Part shown: one piece after another, positions 21,036 through 31,512 of the stretch | Numbering within the stretch: position 1 is the stretch's first letter | Layout: each line of letters starts with the position of its first letter | Assembly: GCF_048569485.1 (NCBI RefSeq) | Contig: NC_134361.1 | Span: forward strand, 167,689,758 to 167,753,757 | DNA from: Anomaloglossus baeobatrachus | Taxonomy: Eukaryota; Chordata; Amphibia; Anura; Aromobatidae | Direction of reading: 5' to 3' | DNA: 64,000 nt | Notes under the pieces: model-generated | Databases searched by the model: none | What the model was told of the DNA's origin: nothing | The model's input: only the letters and a program-made list of their open reading frames with translations | Made by a program: the position numbers and the translations under genes

Positions 21036-22110
21036 TTAGGCATATGGAGCATCATCTGGGCCATTGCATTGTTGGCGCACTTTGTGGACCTTCAGAATGT
21101 CCCTCCCGAGTAAGATTAGGATTTCAGCATTCATGTCCAAAGGAGGAATTTCCTTAGTTAGGTGCCTCAAGTGGCGATGATGAAGGGCGGCTTCCGGAGT
21201 GGGAATCTCCTCCCTGTTATCAGGTATCTGGTCACATTCAATTAGGGTTGGCAAGGGTATATGCACGTTTCCTTTGACTGAAGAGACTATGTATCCAGAG
21301 GCTTTCCTTCCAGAAGTCTCGACACGACCAGAGCAAGTGTTGAGGGTATATGGGGTTGTTTGCCCCTTTATGTTGAAGATCTCAAAGAGTTTGGGCCTTG
21401 ATAGAGACCAGTTACTTTGTTCATCTATTATGGAATACATTTTGGAGGCCTTGTCTGGCTGTCCTTCTGGATAGACCTTGACTGGGTCTATCCAGACACA
21501 CCTTGGCACAGCATTTAGGCCCAGTCCCTTTTCCACAAACCTCAATGCATGAGGAGGTGACGGCGGTTGCAGTTGGGTTAGGAAACTGTGGCTCCCCACT
21601 ATGCCTTTGAGCAGAATTGGATGCCGAAGGTTGGGAGTTGTGTGGAGCTGATGTGGGATGCATAGATGTAACGTGTTCGTCACTACTGCATTCTGTGCAC
21701 TTAATGACGGCCTTGCAGTCCCTTGCGAGGTGGTCTGAAGAGGCGCAACATTTATAACAAATTCCGAGCTCCTTGAGGGTATTTCTACGCTCTTGCAAGG
21801 TTCTTGCTCTGAATCCACGGCATTCCTTTAGTGGGTGAGGCCTTTTGTGGACAGGGCACATACGGTTATTGTTCTTAACTGCAGGAGTAACATAATTTGT
21901 TTTAGTGAAGGCTGGTTCAATAGGTGGAACATCGGTCTCTCTCACATACACTGTATTCCTTGACTCTCTGTGATTGGCGATGTTGTCATACCTTGTAAAA
22001 GATGATGATGCTGGTGGAGTGGATTCAGTGAAGTCGAAGCTTGGATCGTTCTTCTTCCGAGCTTGGTCACTGATGAACCTGGAAAAATGCAAAAAGAGGG
22101 GAAAGGACAC
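21036..22110 (-). pseudogene. BEL/Pao gag C-terminus (zinc knuckles) and protease region (fossil)
   Basis: The zinc-binding stretch shows CPVHKRPHPLKECRGF and CYKCCASSDHLARDCK, typical of BEL/Pao gag between the DUF1759 region and the protease. Leftward follows a DUF1758-like protease region with YTLNTCSGR, IECDQIPDNR and ILLGRDILKVH. These domains process the polyprotein and package RNA. Broken; more than one break. Confidence 0.75.
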
Positions 22111-22157
22111 ATTATACTGCCTTTTGTATCGTGAGCCATGGTCTGCCCATTTATCTT
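22006..22157. repeat. 152-bp direct duplication, left copy
   Basis: Identical by eye to 22672-22823. The pair brackets the 514-bp hammerhead insert and consists of BEL/Pao gag sequence, so it is a target site duplication of unusual length. Confidence 0.9.
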
Positions 22158-22671
22158 AAACAAGAAAGGAAAGAAAACGACCAAAAAACCCAAATGCAAT
22201 AAGTGAATCTTTATTGAGGTATTGGTGAGCGGCGTACGTAGCAAGAGGAACGCTGACAACAGGGTTTCCAAGAAAAAAGTGACAATTCACTGATATTATG
22301 AACAAGAGTATAGCATATACACAGTATAAAAGATGGTAATTCGCTATTCCTATAAGGATGGATAAGGATATACACAGTATACAGAGGTTCAACTATATCC
22401 AAAAGAGACTGAATAGTCATTAATCATCCAATAGGAAATAAGAGCCAGGGAGATCATACATATAATCCTAAAACCAAAGGAGTACTGTGTTATAAGGACA
22501 AATGGTGGCTGATGTATGCGATACCCCTAATACAATAAGTCTGGTGAAGTCCAGGGGGCAAATGCCCATCAAGAGGCATACATACCACAAACTCCGGGAA
22601 ACCGAGTAGCAGCGTCCACCCGACGGCCGTTTCGGCGGAAGAGCCTTCGTCAGGGGGAGTGCTGGGAGTGC
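22158..22671 (-). mobile_element. 514-bp non-autonomous insert with terminal hammerhead (element B)
   Basis: It lies between two identical 152-bp copies of BEL gag sequence. In minus orientation it starts 18 nt before a hammerhead core and ends after CAATAAAGATTCACTTATTG with a T/G-rich tail. No ORF. The layout (ribozyme, ~450-bp body, poly(A)-like signal) resembles the segment following the ribozyme of the PLE at 61282-62067 and the arms of foldbacks A and E. Identity of the flanking copies implies recent insertion. Confidence 0.75.
22612..22660 (-). ncRNA. Hammerhead ribozyme-like core B
   Basis: On the minus strand: CCC, CTGACGA (22653-22647), A, stem II GGC-TCTTCC-GCC, GAA, stem III ACG-GC-CGT, C17 at 22622, then GGG. 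Stem I has three G-C pairs, a mismatch, then two more pairs. The cleavage triplet is GUC. ACGGCCGT is self-complementary, so stem III could form between two RNAs, as reported for small Penelope-associated hammerheads. Confidence 0.65.
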
Positions 22672-22823
22672 TGATGCTGGTGGAGTGGATTCAGTGAAGT
22701 CGAAGCTTGGATCGTTCTTCTTCCGAGCTTGGTCACTGATGAACCTGGAAAAATGCAAAAAGAGGGGAAAGGACACATTATACTGCCTTTTGTATCGTGA
22801 GCCATGGTCTGCCCATTTATCTT
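22672..22823. repeat. 152-bp direct duplication, right copy
   Basis: Identical by eye to 22006-22157; see that entry. It continues rightward directly into the rest of the BEL gag. Confidence 0.9.
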
Positions 22824-24426
22824 GCATGCCGTATGGTAATTTGGACACTATTGGATTAACGCCATGAGCAGTATCTAGGTAGCTCAGTCCTGAAAGTCGT
22901 GGGTCTAATTTTGCCAATTCTATTTCCTTTAGCAAATCGCTCAGATATTGAAGTTTTCTATTGTCCTTGTTCGTTATCTTTGGGAAGGTTTGCAGTCTCT
23001 TAAATAAGGCACATTCTATGGCTTCTGAGCTGCCGTAGTTTTCTTCCAGCCTCTCCCAGGCTGCGATAAGGCCTGCATCTGAATAGTCCACATGAACTGC
23101 CCTTATTGTCTTGATGCGCTCTGCTGATTCAGGGCCTAACCAATTAACAAGCAAATCCAGTTGTTCCTTGCCGGTGAGGTTAAGATCTTGGATCACTGCT
23201 TGAAAGGTCGATTTCCATGCTCTATAATTCTCGGCACGGTCGTCAAACTTTGAGAGACTGATATTTATTAACTCTCGGCGAATCATGTATCTGGCGAAGT
23301 CAGACATGTCCGATCTCCCGGCCATTGCTGCAGGATGAACTTGTGATATCCGTGGGGAATGTAAGTTCTCTGGTTTATATGACTGTGACAAATCAGGATG
23401 AAATGATGCAACATAAGTGTTAAGCTGCGGTTTGGTCTCTAATGGGTCCGCTGGCTGCAGCCTAAATTGTGAGTTAGTGCTGGAAGTTACCTTGTCAACA
23501 GTAGGTGGCGACATCTTTTGGCCTGCCGATGCATCCGTGTTAAGAAACTGAGGTGGTGCTGGTGTAGTTGTTAAATGTCTTAGCACATAGTCAGTAGTGC
23601 GTTCAACTGAGTCCTCCATTTCTCCTGGAATAAGACAATCCGAATTATGATCTTGTCCCAGTGCTTGTTCAAGGATCTTCAGTTTAGCAAGGGCTGTTGC
23701 TTCTTCCTTTTCTGCTTGGAGAATTTTTAATTTCTTTTGAGTTTCCATCTTGTTTCTCTGAGCTTCCATCTCATGTCTTTGAGCTTTTATTTGGGCTTCT
23801 GCTTCCACTTCAGCCTCCTTCTTAGCAAAGGAGCTTTTTACTCTAGCTTCCTCTGCAGCCGCACGGATCTCCAGTAGCTTGTCGGACAATGTCAACTTCC
23901 TGGAGTGAGATGATCTGGAAGACCGAGACGTGACTTTGGTCGACGTTGTATGACATGACCTGGCATCTTGGAGGTGGGCAATGCGGAACTCTGCCTTATT
24001 CTGTACGTCTCGCACTAATGAGGCCCTTTCTTGGAGAAGAGCTTCCCTTTTGTCTATTTCTGCTGGGACATTTTCCATGTCATAAGTACTCAAGAATGTG
24101 ATGTACCTTGCCGAAAATCTCTGATAGCGGTCATAGGCGGCAGATAAACGATTCAATGTGGCTATTAACTCTGCGGCGTCACTGTTGGAGCATGGAAGAG
24201 CTGCTAGATAGTGATCAACTTTGCCCCATAGATGATCTAGGTTATCATGGAACTCGTCTCTAGTAGTCTCAAGATTCTCTCTGACCTTTTGTGTTGGCTT
24301 AGATACACGTTTGGGTCGTACGTTCTGATCTGCAGTAAGTGCGGACTCTGCTCCTGCAGCATCTTCGGTGTCAGGAACATGATGCATTTCACTTGCAGAT
24401 GGGTTCATGGTGCTTTTTGTGGACAT
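22672..24426 (-). pseudogene. gag: BEL/Pao gag with DUF1759 region (fossil)
   Basis: From Met 24426 (MSTKSTMNPSASEMHHV) the frame is open through this part. Features in order: an N-terminal region with HDNLDHLWGKVDHYL, a long charged coiled coil (EEARVKSSFAKKEAEVEAEAQ), a linker rich in Pro and Thr, and the DUF1759 core characteristic of BEL/Pao: LSKFDDRAENYRAWKSTFQ, LLVNWLGPESAERIKTI, GLSYLDTAHGVNPIVSKLP. It would form the particle's structural protein. The element as a whole is broken; the rest of gag lies beyond insert B. Confidence 0.85.
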
Positions 24427-25344
24427 TCTTTAGGTAAGATGGTGCACGGTAAAGACTTGCTAGCAGACGATGTATATGCATACGAACACTTTAGGCATAG
24501 GTCTCTTGTTACTATTCTGCCACCGATATATGTGGATGAGATGTGTCTGAGAGATGTGGTCACGGATCTCTATATACGCAAAACAAAAAAAAACTCAATT
24601 TCAATTTAAACTTTTATTGATATATTTTAAAATTTAGACACCCATTAATAGTGAACACACAAAGGGCATAGATGATGAAGGGGAGGAGCTAAATATATGG
24701 GGTCCCTATAGCACCCTATGGGACCTTGCTCCTACCTACCAACGGAGGGTATGACGCCGTAACTGTTTTGGGCGCCCCCGTTCCACGTCGGCTCACCCTC
24801 TAGTTGCCCTGGATAGTTAGTGAATTAAAATAGTAATTACACTACGGATGGCCATACAATAGTACTAGAATGTATTAAGTACAAAGTGCTCATATAATCA
24901 CACTGTCTGATAAATAACAGCTTCCTATCAGGAGAACCAGGACAAAAAAAATCAAATATTAAGCCCCAATATAGGTAGGCTTCTGCAGAAAAATTAGTCC
25001 ATAGTACATGATCCAGTACAAATTAGTACATAGTACATAATACACAATCTACATTAACATAATGGAGGAACACATTAACATAATGGAAAATTCAGTTCCA
25101 TCTGTCAGTTTTTCCTCCCCTGTCCCAGTGTGATATAGTATGCTATGGCAATCACACATGGATAAACCTTTACACAATCATAATTGCACAGATTTGCACT
25201 GCATAAACCGATGCTGATACATGTAATGCAATGCCTCAGGGCAATCATGCAGATGATTCTTATAGAGCAGAAAAAAAGGGGTATAGATAACCCCACAGGG
25301 AAGAAAAGAATGGTTACTTCCCTTTTAGCAGCATGCTCTGTATT

Positions 25345-25391
25345 GCCTCAACACGTTTCCCCTTTCCATGATATAAGGATCTTCAGGAGGC
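25345..25391 (-). ncRNA. Hammerhead ribozyme E (good fold)
   Basis: On the minus strand: stem I GCCTC (25391-25387), CTGAAGA (25386-25380), stem II TCCTT-(10 nt)-AAGGG with one U-G and four Watson-Crick pairs, GAA (25359-25357), stem III AC-GT-GT, U17 at 25350, then GAGGC (25349-25345) completing five perfect pairs of stem I. All conserved core bases are present and, unlike the other cases, no extra A precedes stem II. This is a small-stem-III type I arrangement of the kind reported for Penelope-like elements. Confidence 0.75.
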
Positions 25392-26120
25392 TGGAGGATT
25401 GCAGTTATCAGATGAGAATGTAGGAGTAATTCATGGCATCTGCATGATTGCCCTGAGGCATTGCATTACATGTATCAGCATCGGTTTATGCAGTGCAAAT
25501 CTGTGCAATTATGATTGTGTAAAAGTTTAGGTGATTGCCATACCATACTATATCACACTGGGACAGGGGAGGAAAAACTGACAGATGGAACTGAATTTTC
25601 CATTATGTTAATGTGTTCCTCCATTATGTTAATGTAGATTGTGTATTATGTACTATGTACTAATTTGTACTGGATCATGTACTATGGACTAATTTTTCTG
25701 CAGAAGCCTACCTATATTGGGGCTTAATATCTGATTTTTTTTGTCCTGGTTTTTTCTGATAGGAAGCTGTTATCTATCAGACAGTGTGATTATATGAGCA
25801 CTTTGTACTTAATACATTCTAGTACTATTGTATGGCCATCCGTAGTGTAATTACTATTTTAATTCACTAACTATCCAGTGCAACTAGAGGGTGAGCCGAC
25901 GTGGAGCGGGGGCGCCCAAAACAGTTACGGCGTCATACCCTCCGTTGGTAGGTAGGGGCAAGGTCCCATAGGGTGCTATAGGGACCCCATATATTTAGCT
26001 CCTCCCATTCATCATCTATGCCCTTTGTGTGTTCACTATTAATGGGTGTCTAAATTTTAAAATATATCAATAAAAGTTTAAATTTTAATTGAAATTGAGG
26101 TTTTTTTTGTTTTGCATATA

Positions 26121-26846
26121 CAGTGGAACCTTGCTTAACGAGTAACTCTCTTAACGAGAATTTCGCTTAACAAGCAAAGCTTTCTGTAAATTTGTAACCC
26201 GCTTTACGAGAAAGCTTTGCTGTACGAGTGAAATTCTCACCGCGCACACACTTCCGGTTCTGTCCATCCACCGCGCTCTGACCTGCACTTGCACTGTCCA
26301 CACAAAGGGTGGAAACACATCTATGCAAGTAAAATTGGTCCGACTGGGCTGAAAAATACTCGGCTGATTTTAGTTCACGTTAGGTGCGAGTGCAACGCAA
26401 GTGCGATGCTTTTTACTCGTGTGTGTGTCACGTTTGCGATGCTAGTTTCATGCAACATCTTAATTATATAAAAGCTATTACACATGTGTCATTTAATTTA
26501 CCTTTGGGAATGTGATGTCACATTCATCTGTTGAATATTTAATGAGCGAAGTTACTGCCACACTCGCAAATGTGAACGCTGGTGCGCGTGTGTGATCCTA
26601 CTTTTAATCCCCTTCCATAGGAAATCATTGGCACAAATGGTGCGAGAAACTCGCAAAAAAGCAGCATGCTGCGATTTTTTTTCTCAGTCCGATTTGGACT
26701 GAGAAAAAAATCGCAGATAAGAGCTGAATCATTCATTAACATGTGTCCGATTCCAATGCGAGTTTTTCTCGCATTGCTCTACTGCGAGAAACTTGCAAGT
26801 GAGAAGCAGCCCAAACACACATGTACGCACAAACACACACAAACAC

Positions 26847-26897
<51 letters not shown>

Positions 26898-27567
26898 GTA
26901 CTGTATTATGCTCACCTTACCTTCCGTTCCACCGCCGGCCTCATGGTTCTTGTAGTTCCCGGGTACATCGCCGCGAACTATAAGTACCATGAGGCCAGCG
27001 GTGGAACGGAAGGTAAGGTGAGCATACCTATATCTGTACCTTCCGTTTCATCGCCGGCCTCCTGTGTCCTGTATTGCGCCGCGCCGCTCTGCTCCGCTCC
27101 AGGCATCGGCATCCATAGCAACAAAGCAGGAACTTCCTGGTTCCTGTCACCGCTTGTCAAAGGCAGCGTGCTGGCCAATCAGAGGCAAGCGGCTCTGCCT
27201 TTGACGGCAGCGCTCTGGCAGGAAGTTCCGCCCTCGTTGTTATGGTCACCTGATACACGGCCCGCACCGGAGAACAGCAAGTCCCAGGAGACCAGCGATG
27301 GAACGGAAGGTAAGGTGAGCATATAATATGTGCGTGTGCATGTGTGTTTGTGTGTGTTTGTATGAGTTTGTACATGTTTGTGTGTGTGTTTGTGCATGTG
27401 TTGAATGACAGAATAGGGGACCAGGATGGGACATTTAACACATTGTGGAACGAATTGTCAGCATTGCAATGATTTCCTATGGGAAACCTTGCTCTGCTGA
27501 ACAAGTACCTTGATTAACAAGCACACTCCCAGAACGGATTGTTCTCGTTAAGCAAGGTTCCACTGTA
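26121..27567. mobile_element. Tigger-like (Tc1/mariner superfamily) non-autonomous element with TA duplication
   Basis: Perfect 22-bp terminal inverted repeats beginning CAGTGGAACCTTGCTTAACG, flanked by TA (26119-26120 and 27568-27569). Further inward the ends keep NTTAACGAG/NTTAACAAG repeats. The 1447-bp interior holds a CA microsatellite (about 26850-26893) and three oriented copies of a CACCTTACCTTCCGTT phrase (near 26917, 27015 reversed, 27310 reversed) that make hairpins. No transposase ORF is supported. A further MITE may occupy about 26306-26812, but I could not define its ends. Confidence 0.85.
26850..26893. repeat. (CA)n microsatellite
   Basis: About 22 uninterrupted CA units, preceded by imperfect CAAACACACA repeats from 26814. 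Confidence 0.95.
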
Positions 27568-27609
27568 TTGAACTCAATTGGTCCTATTGTACACGGATCT
27601 CTATATAAA

Positions 27610-28033
27610 CAATGGCGGATAGCGTTACTCACTAATCGGTGCTCCTAGGCCTCAACGACTGCGCATGGTGGTAGGAAGGATGAAGCAGTGATAAGTCAAC
27701 AGTCTTTATTTACAATACCTTGAAGAAGTGAGATTTCAGAGATGATGAAAGGATGAAGATGAGGTGGGAGTTAGCACTGAAGATTAAGGCTGTTATAGGC
27801 ACACCAGATTAAAGGTAACAATTGAATCCTTTCTCCAGTCCTGAAGCATGAAGTTCCAACAAGGCAAAGAAAACCCCACAACAGGAAGCCAGGCCAGAAA
27901 AGAGGAGGGCTTACCACCCAAAGGTATGATGAGAAAATACAATAACATGAAATTACAGTGTAATACAAACAATGACCAGAAGATGGCAGCAAAGGATAGC
28001 AGATGCAAATGATGATACGAGTAATATATAACA
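27610..28033 (-). repeat. Probable BEL/Pao 5' LTR and leader
   Basis: In minus orientation it could start at 28033 with TGTTATATATTACTCG and shows AATAAAGACTG near 27700, a plausible poly(A) signal in R. The right end of the LTR and the primer-binding site are not resolved. It follows directly on the BEL leader across foldback E. The window has no second LTR copy to confirm the limits. Confidence 0.45.
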
Positions 28034-28121
28034 TTACAAATGTCCATGTATGACTAAAAATCAATAGATAGGCGGAAGCAGCACACTGTGATTTTTATCA
28101 AAACTGCAAAAATCAGACCTG

Positions 28122-28351
28122 TAAGGCCCGTTTCACATATCCGGCATTTCGCCTGATTGCTGGATCCGGCACACTCCAGTACAGTGTTAATACTGTACAA
28201 TGGCATCGCGGCAAGCTCCGGTCACATGCTCCGATCACATGGCAGTATGTGATCGGAGCTTGCCACAATGCCATTTTACTGTTTTACACTGTACTGGAAT
28301 GTGCCGGATCCGGCAATCCGGTAAAATGCTGGATATGTGAAACGGGCCTTA
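28122..28351. mobile_element. Palindromic MITE (230 bp)
   Basis: TAAGGCCCGTTTCACATATC at the left is the exact inverse of the right end, and most of the interior also pairs (GATCGGAGC / GCTCCGATC). The terminal GGCCCGTTTCACA is shared with the MITE at 16798-17422. No clear target duplication outside the TAA/TTA ends. Confidence 0.75.
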
Positions 28352-29374
28352 GTGACATATCGCTGAAATCAGAGTCTTTATATTATGATGCTCTTCGATG
28401 AGGTAGCAAAAATTTGATGACAAATTTCCTTTAAATTTCGTCTCCCTAAATAAAATGCTGATTGCCTTGCAGTGTCCACTAGGTGGAGGTTTTTGGTTAG
28501 GGATTTGTCTCACTAATAAATCCATATGCAAAGGGATCCCCCTGGTGGCAACTAAAAGAATATTAGCAAACTACATCAGGGAATAGTCCAATATTCGATA
28601 AATTCCTGGATATTTCGTAAAGTTATCCTCATTATTAGACACTTTTAATTGTCAGAATTCAGGGAACACTCAGAAAGATGTTATTTAGTCCAGACAAACC
28701 TGATAGTTATTTGGGTCCATCACTGATCTTGGCTCACACTACACATTATGTACATTACATGCAGATTATGGTGTAGATTCCCCGGCTGCACCAGCTGTGA
28801 TAGACACATAGTCTATAATTTGCAGCATTTCCATAACAGACTGAAAATTCACATGTGAATAAGAATCATAAATCCTTTACAGGAGTCTGTCACCCTTAAA
28901 ATGTGATTTAGGCCCCTTTACATGTCAATTTAAAAAAACGCATGAGTGGCACATTCCGTTTTAACCATCCATGTGACACGTACATGTTTTAAAGATATGC
29001 ATGGATAGATAGATAGATAGATAGATAGACAAACAGACAGGATAGACAGACAGACAAACAGACTGATGTCAATATGTTCAATGAAGGTCATATCCACAGT
29101 ATGAAGCACCAGGAAGTCCATAGGAGGAAAAACTGGGCACTTGTTCAAACTAACTAAAGAACCACTTTTTCTGCACCATAAGTAGTGAGTTCCCAATGCA
29201 GACACTTTAATTCAGCATAGTAGACACGAAAACCTATTGATACTCCATGGTGCATGTCACAACATGGACTCTGTCAGTGCCTAGCATGGGTTAAATTTCT
29301 TAAAATTCAGCCAGACACGAAGGTAGTTTGTTTATAGATGGAGGATAAGCCCCTCATTGTTTCTACCAAACACT
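28352..29374. other. Unclassified spacer with GATA/GACA microsatellite
   Basis: A short GATA-then-GACA tract lies at about 29003-29065. TTAGGCCCCTTTACATGTCA near 28908 is a decayed end of the GGCCC MITE group. No gene or structured element otherwise. Confidence 0.5.
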
Positions 29375-29986
29375 TAAGGCCACGTCTCACTAAGCGACAT
29401 CGCTAGCGACATCGCTGCTGAGTCACGGTTTTTGTGACGCAACAGCAATCTTTCTAGCGATGTCGCTGTGTGTGACATCCAGCAACGACCTGGCCCCTGC
29501 TGTGAGGTCGCCGGTCGTTGCTGAATGTCCTGGACCATTTTTTGGTTGTTGCTCTCCTGCTGTGAAGCACACATCGCTGTGTTTGACAGCGAGAGAGCAA
29601 CGATCTGAATGTGCAGGGAGCCGGCTTCTGCGGACGCTGGTAACCAAGGTATACATCGGGTAACCAAGCAAAGGCTTTGCTTGGCTACCCGATATTTACA
29701 TTCGTTACCAGCATCCGCAGCTTCTAGAAGCCGGCTCCCTGCACACGTCACCAAGGTACACATTGGGTAACTATAAGCAAAGCGCTTTGCCTAGTAACCC
29801 AATGTGTACCATGGTTACGAAGCACAGCGTCATTACACGGGTCGCTGGTGGCTGATCTCTGATCGGTGTGGAGATCTGCCTAATTGACAGCTCACCAGCA
29901 ACCATGTAGCGACGCTCCAGCGATCTCTGCCAGGTCAGATCGCTGGTGGTATCGCTGGAGCGTCGCTAAGTGTGACGGTACCTTTA
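29375..29986. mobile_element. MITE, first of a side-by-side pair
   Basis: Left end AAGGCCACGTCTCACTAAGC and right end (reverse complement) TAAAGGTACCGTCACACTTA form imperfect inverted repeats. The interior has several hairpins built on AGCAACGACC / CGCTGGTAACCAAGG. Its sister copy starts only 11 bp away at 29998. Confidence 0.7.
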
Positions 29987-29997
29987 GGAGTCTAGTG

Positions 29998-30685
29998 TAA
30001 AGGCCACGTCTCACTAAGCAACATCGCTAGCAACATCGCTGCTGAGGCACGACTTTTGTGACGTAACAGCGATGTTGCTAGCGATGTTGCTGTGTGTGAC
30101 ATCCAGCAACAACCTGGCCCCTGCTGGGAGGTCGCTGGTTGTTGCTGAATTTCCTGGACCATTTTTTAGTTGTTGCTCTCCCGCTGTGACGCACATATCG
30201 CTGTGTGTGACAGCGAGAGAGCAACAACTGAATGTGAAGTGAGCAGGGAGCCGGCTTCTGCGGACGCTGGTAACCAATGTAAATATCGGGTAACCAAGAA
30301 GCCCTTTCCTTGGTTACCCGATATTTACCTTCATTACCAGCGTCCGCCGCTCTCACGCTGTCAGTGCCGGCTCCCTGCACACATAGCCAGACTACACATC
30401 AGTTAATTAACCTGATGTGTACTCTGGCTAGGAGTGCAGGGAGCCAGCGCTAAGCGGTGTGCGCTGGTAACCAAGGTAAATATTGGGTTGGTTACCCAAT
30501 ATTTACCTTAGTTACCAAGCGCAGCATCGCTTCCACACGTCGCTGGGGGCTGGTCGCTGGTTGCTGGTGAGATCTGCCTGTTTGACAGCTCACCAGCAAC
30601 CCGTGTAGCGACGCTCCAGCGATCCCTGCCAGATCAGGTTGCTGGTGGGATCGCTGGAGCGTCGCTTAGTGTGACAGTACCTTTA
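29998..30685. mobile_element. MITE, second of a side-by-side pair
   Basis: Same family and orientation as 29375-29986 (AAAGGCCACGTCTCACTAAG ... TCGCTTAGTGTGACAGTACC) but 76 bp longer and diverged in the centre, which has extra ACCCAATATTTACC hairpins. The spacing suggests independent insertions at one hotspot or tandem duplication followed by divergence. Confidence 0.7.
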
Positions 30686-30721
30686 CAGTTCTTGTTGACT
30701 CATGTAATTGCCTTGGCTAAT

Positions 30722-31512
30722 TGGTACTGTTAGGACCACGTGGACGGGCAGACCCAGGAGGTGGATCCACTGGGCCGAACTCCTTGATGATGGTAAGGAG
30801 TCCGGTAGCTGGAGCACTACAGGTAGCAGGACAGTCCGTGCACAAGAGTATAATGGAGAAGTCCCTGGGACCACGGAGTCACTGATGGTAGTCCGGGTGA
30901 CGGAGCTCAGGTTCGGAAGCCGAGATGATGTCAGGCGGAGTCCGGAACCGTTGGAGCGAGATGACGGGTCACCACAGGGATCAGAGATGGTACGGACTGT
31001 CAGGATGGCAGATAGGCAGCGTTCGGGGTGCGGGATTCGGCAGGACCGGATGGCAAGGCAGGATCGGCTCTAGAAGAGAGAGAGGTGAGTATCTCACAGG
31101 AACACAAGGAGACCTGTCTCCTAGCTTGGGAAACACAAAGAACAGGCCCCGCCCACTTGGACACTAAACCCCTTTATACCCTGTACCTGTGTGCATCATT
31201 TCCTGTCAGTGGACGCTGGCCCTTTAAGAAAGGGTCAATGACCGCGCGCGCGCCCTAATGCGCATGCGCGCGGCCCGGGTGCCAGAAGCCAGAGCAGGAA
31301 GCTGTGAGGAGGAAGCAGCAGAGCCGGGCTGGGGCTGAGAAGCCGACGGGCGCCGGGAGCGGGGACCAGGACGCCTGGAAAGCGCAGGCAATGGAGGCTG
31401 GAGAGCGGGGAGCGGCGGAGACCGGACCGAAGAACCGGGGAGCGAGGCAGGGGAGCCGAGGAGCGTGGCAGGTGAGCCGGAGAGCAGGGCAGGGGACCCG
31501 GGGAGCGTGACA
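30722..31512 (-). repeat. Sushi copy 1, 3' LTR
   Basis: 791 bp with TG...CA ends in both senses. Contains an NRF1-like palindrome TGCGCATGCGCG at 31259-31270 beside a CG-alternating tract, and a C-rich run just inside at 31513-31530. The end of the pol frame runs into the LTR. Confidence 0.9.

Larger units (their letters stand above)
24577..27593 (-). mobile_element. Foldback element E (PLE-like) with central hammerhead; Tigger-like element nested in right flank
   Basis: The 16-bp CACGGATCTCTATATA flanks the block (24561-24576 and 27594-27609). Left arm 24577-25252 and right arm 25437-26118 are near-perfect reverse complements of about 680 bp around a 184-bp centre. The centre holds a minus-strand hammerhead (25345-25391). 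A TA-flanked Tigger-like element sits at 26121-27567, just after the right arm; 27570-27593 is the remaining end. No coding capacity. In minus sense the order is inverted tail, ribozyme, tail, the same as foldback A. Confidence 0.78.
20955..28033 (-). mobile_element. BEL/Pao LTR element (fossil), split by two nested insertions
   Basis: On the minus strand: a 5' LTR-like region (28033-~27610), a short leader, gag (24426 leftward), zinc knuckles and the start of an aspartic protease, ending near 20955. RT, integrase and 3' LTR are absent. Two insertions lie inside: 24577-27593 (foldback E) and 22158-22671 (hammerhead insert). The coding part is broken with several breaks. It predates both inserts. 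Confidence 0.8.

Noticed and set aside
24577-26118. Foldback E as an ordinary MITE with long inverted repeats
   Set aside because: The 16-bp target duplication and the central hammerhead do not fit known cut-and-paste families; a PLE-like origin fits better.
26306-26812. A further MITE inside the Tigger-like element
   Set aside because: Candidate ends match poorly and no target duplication could be fixed.
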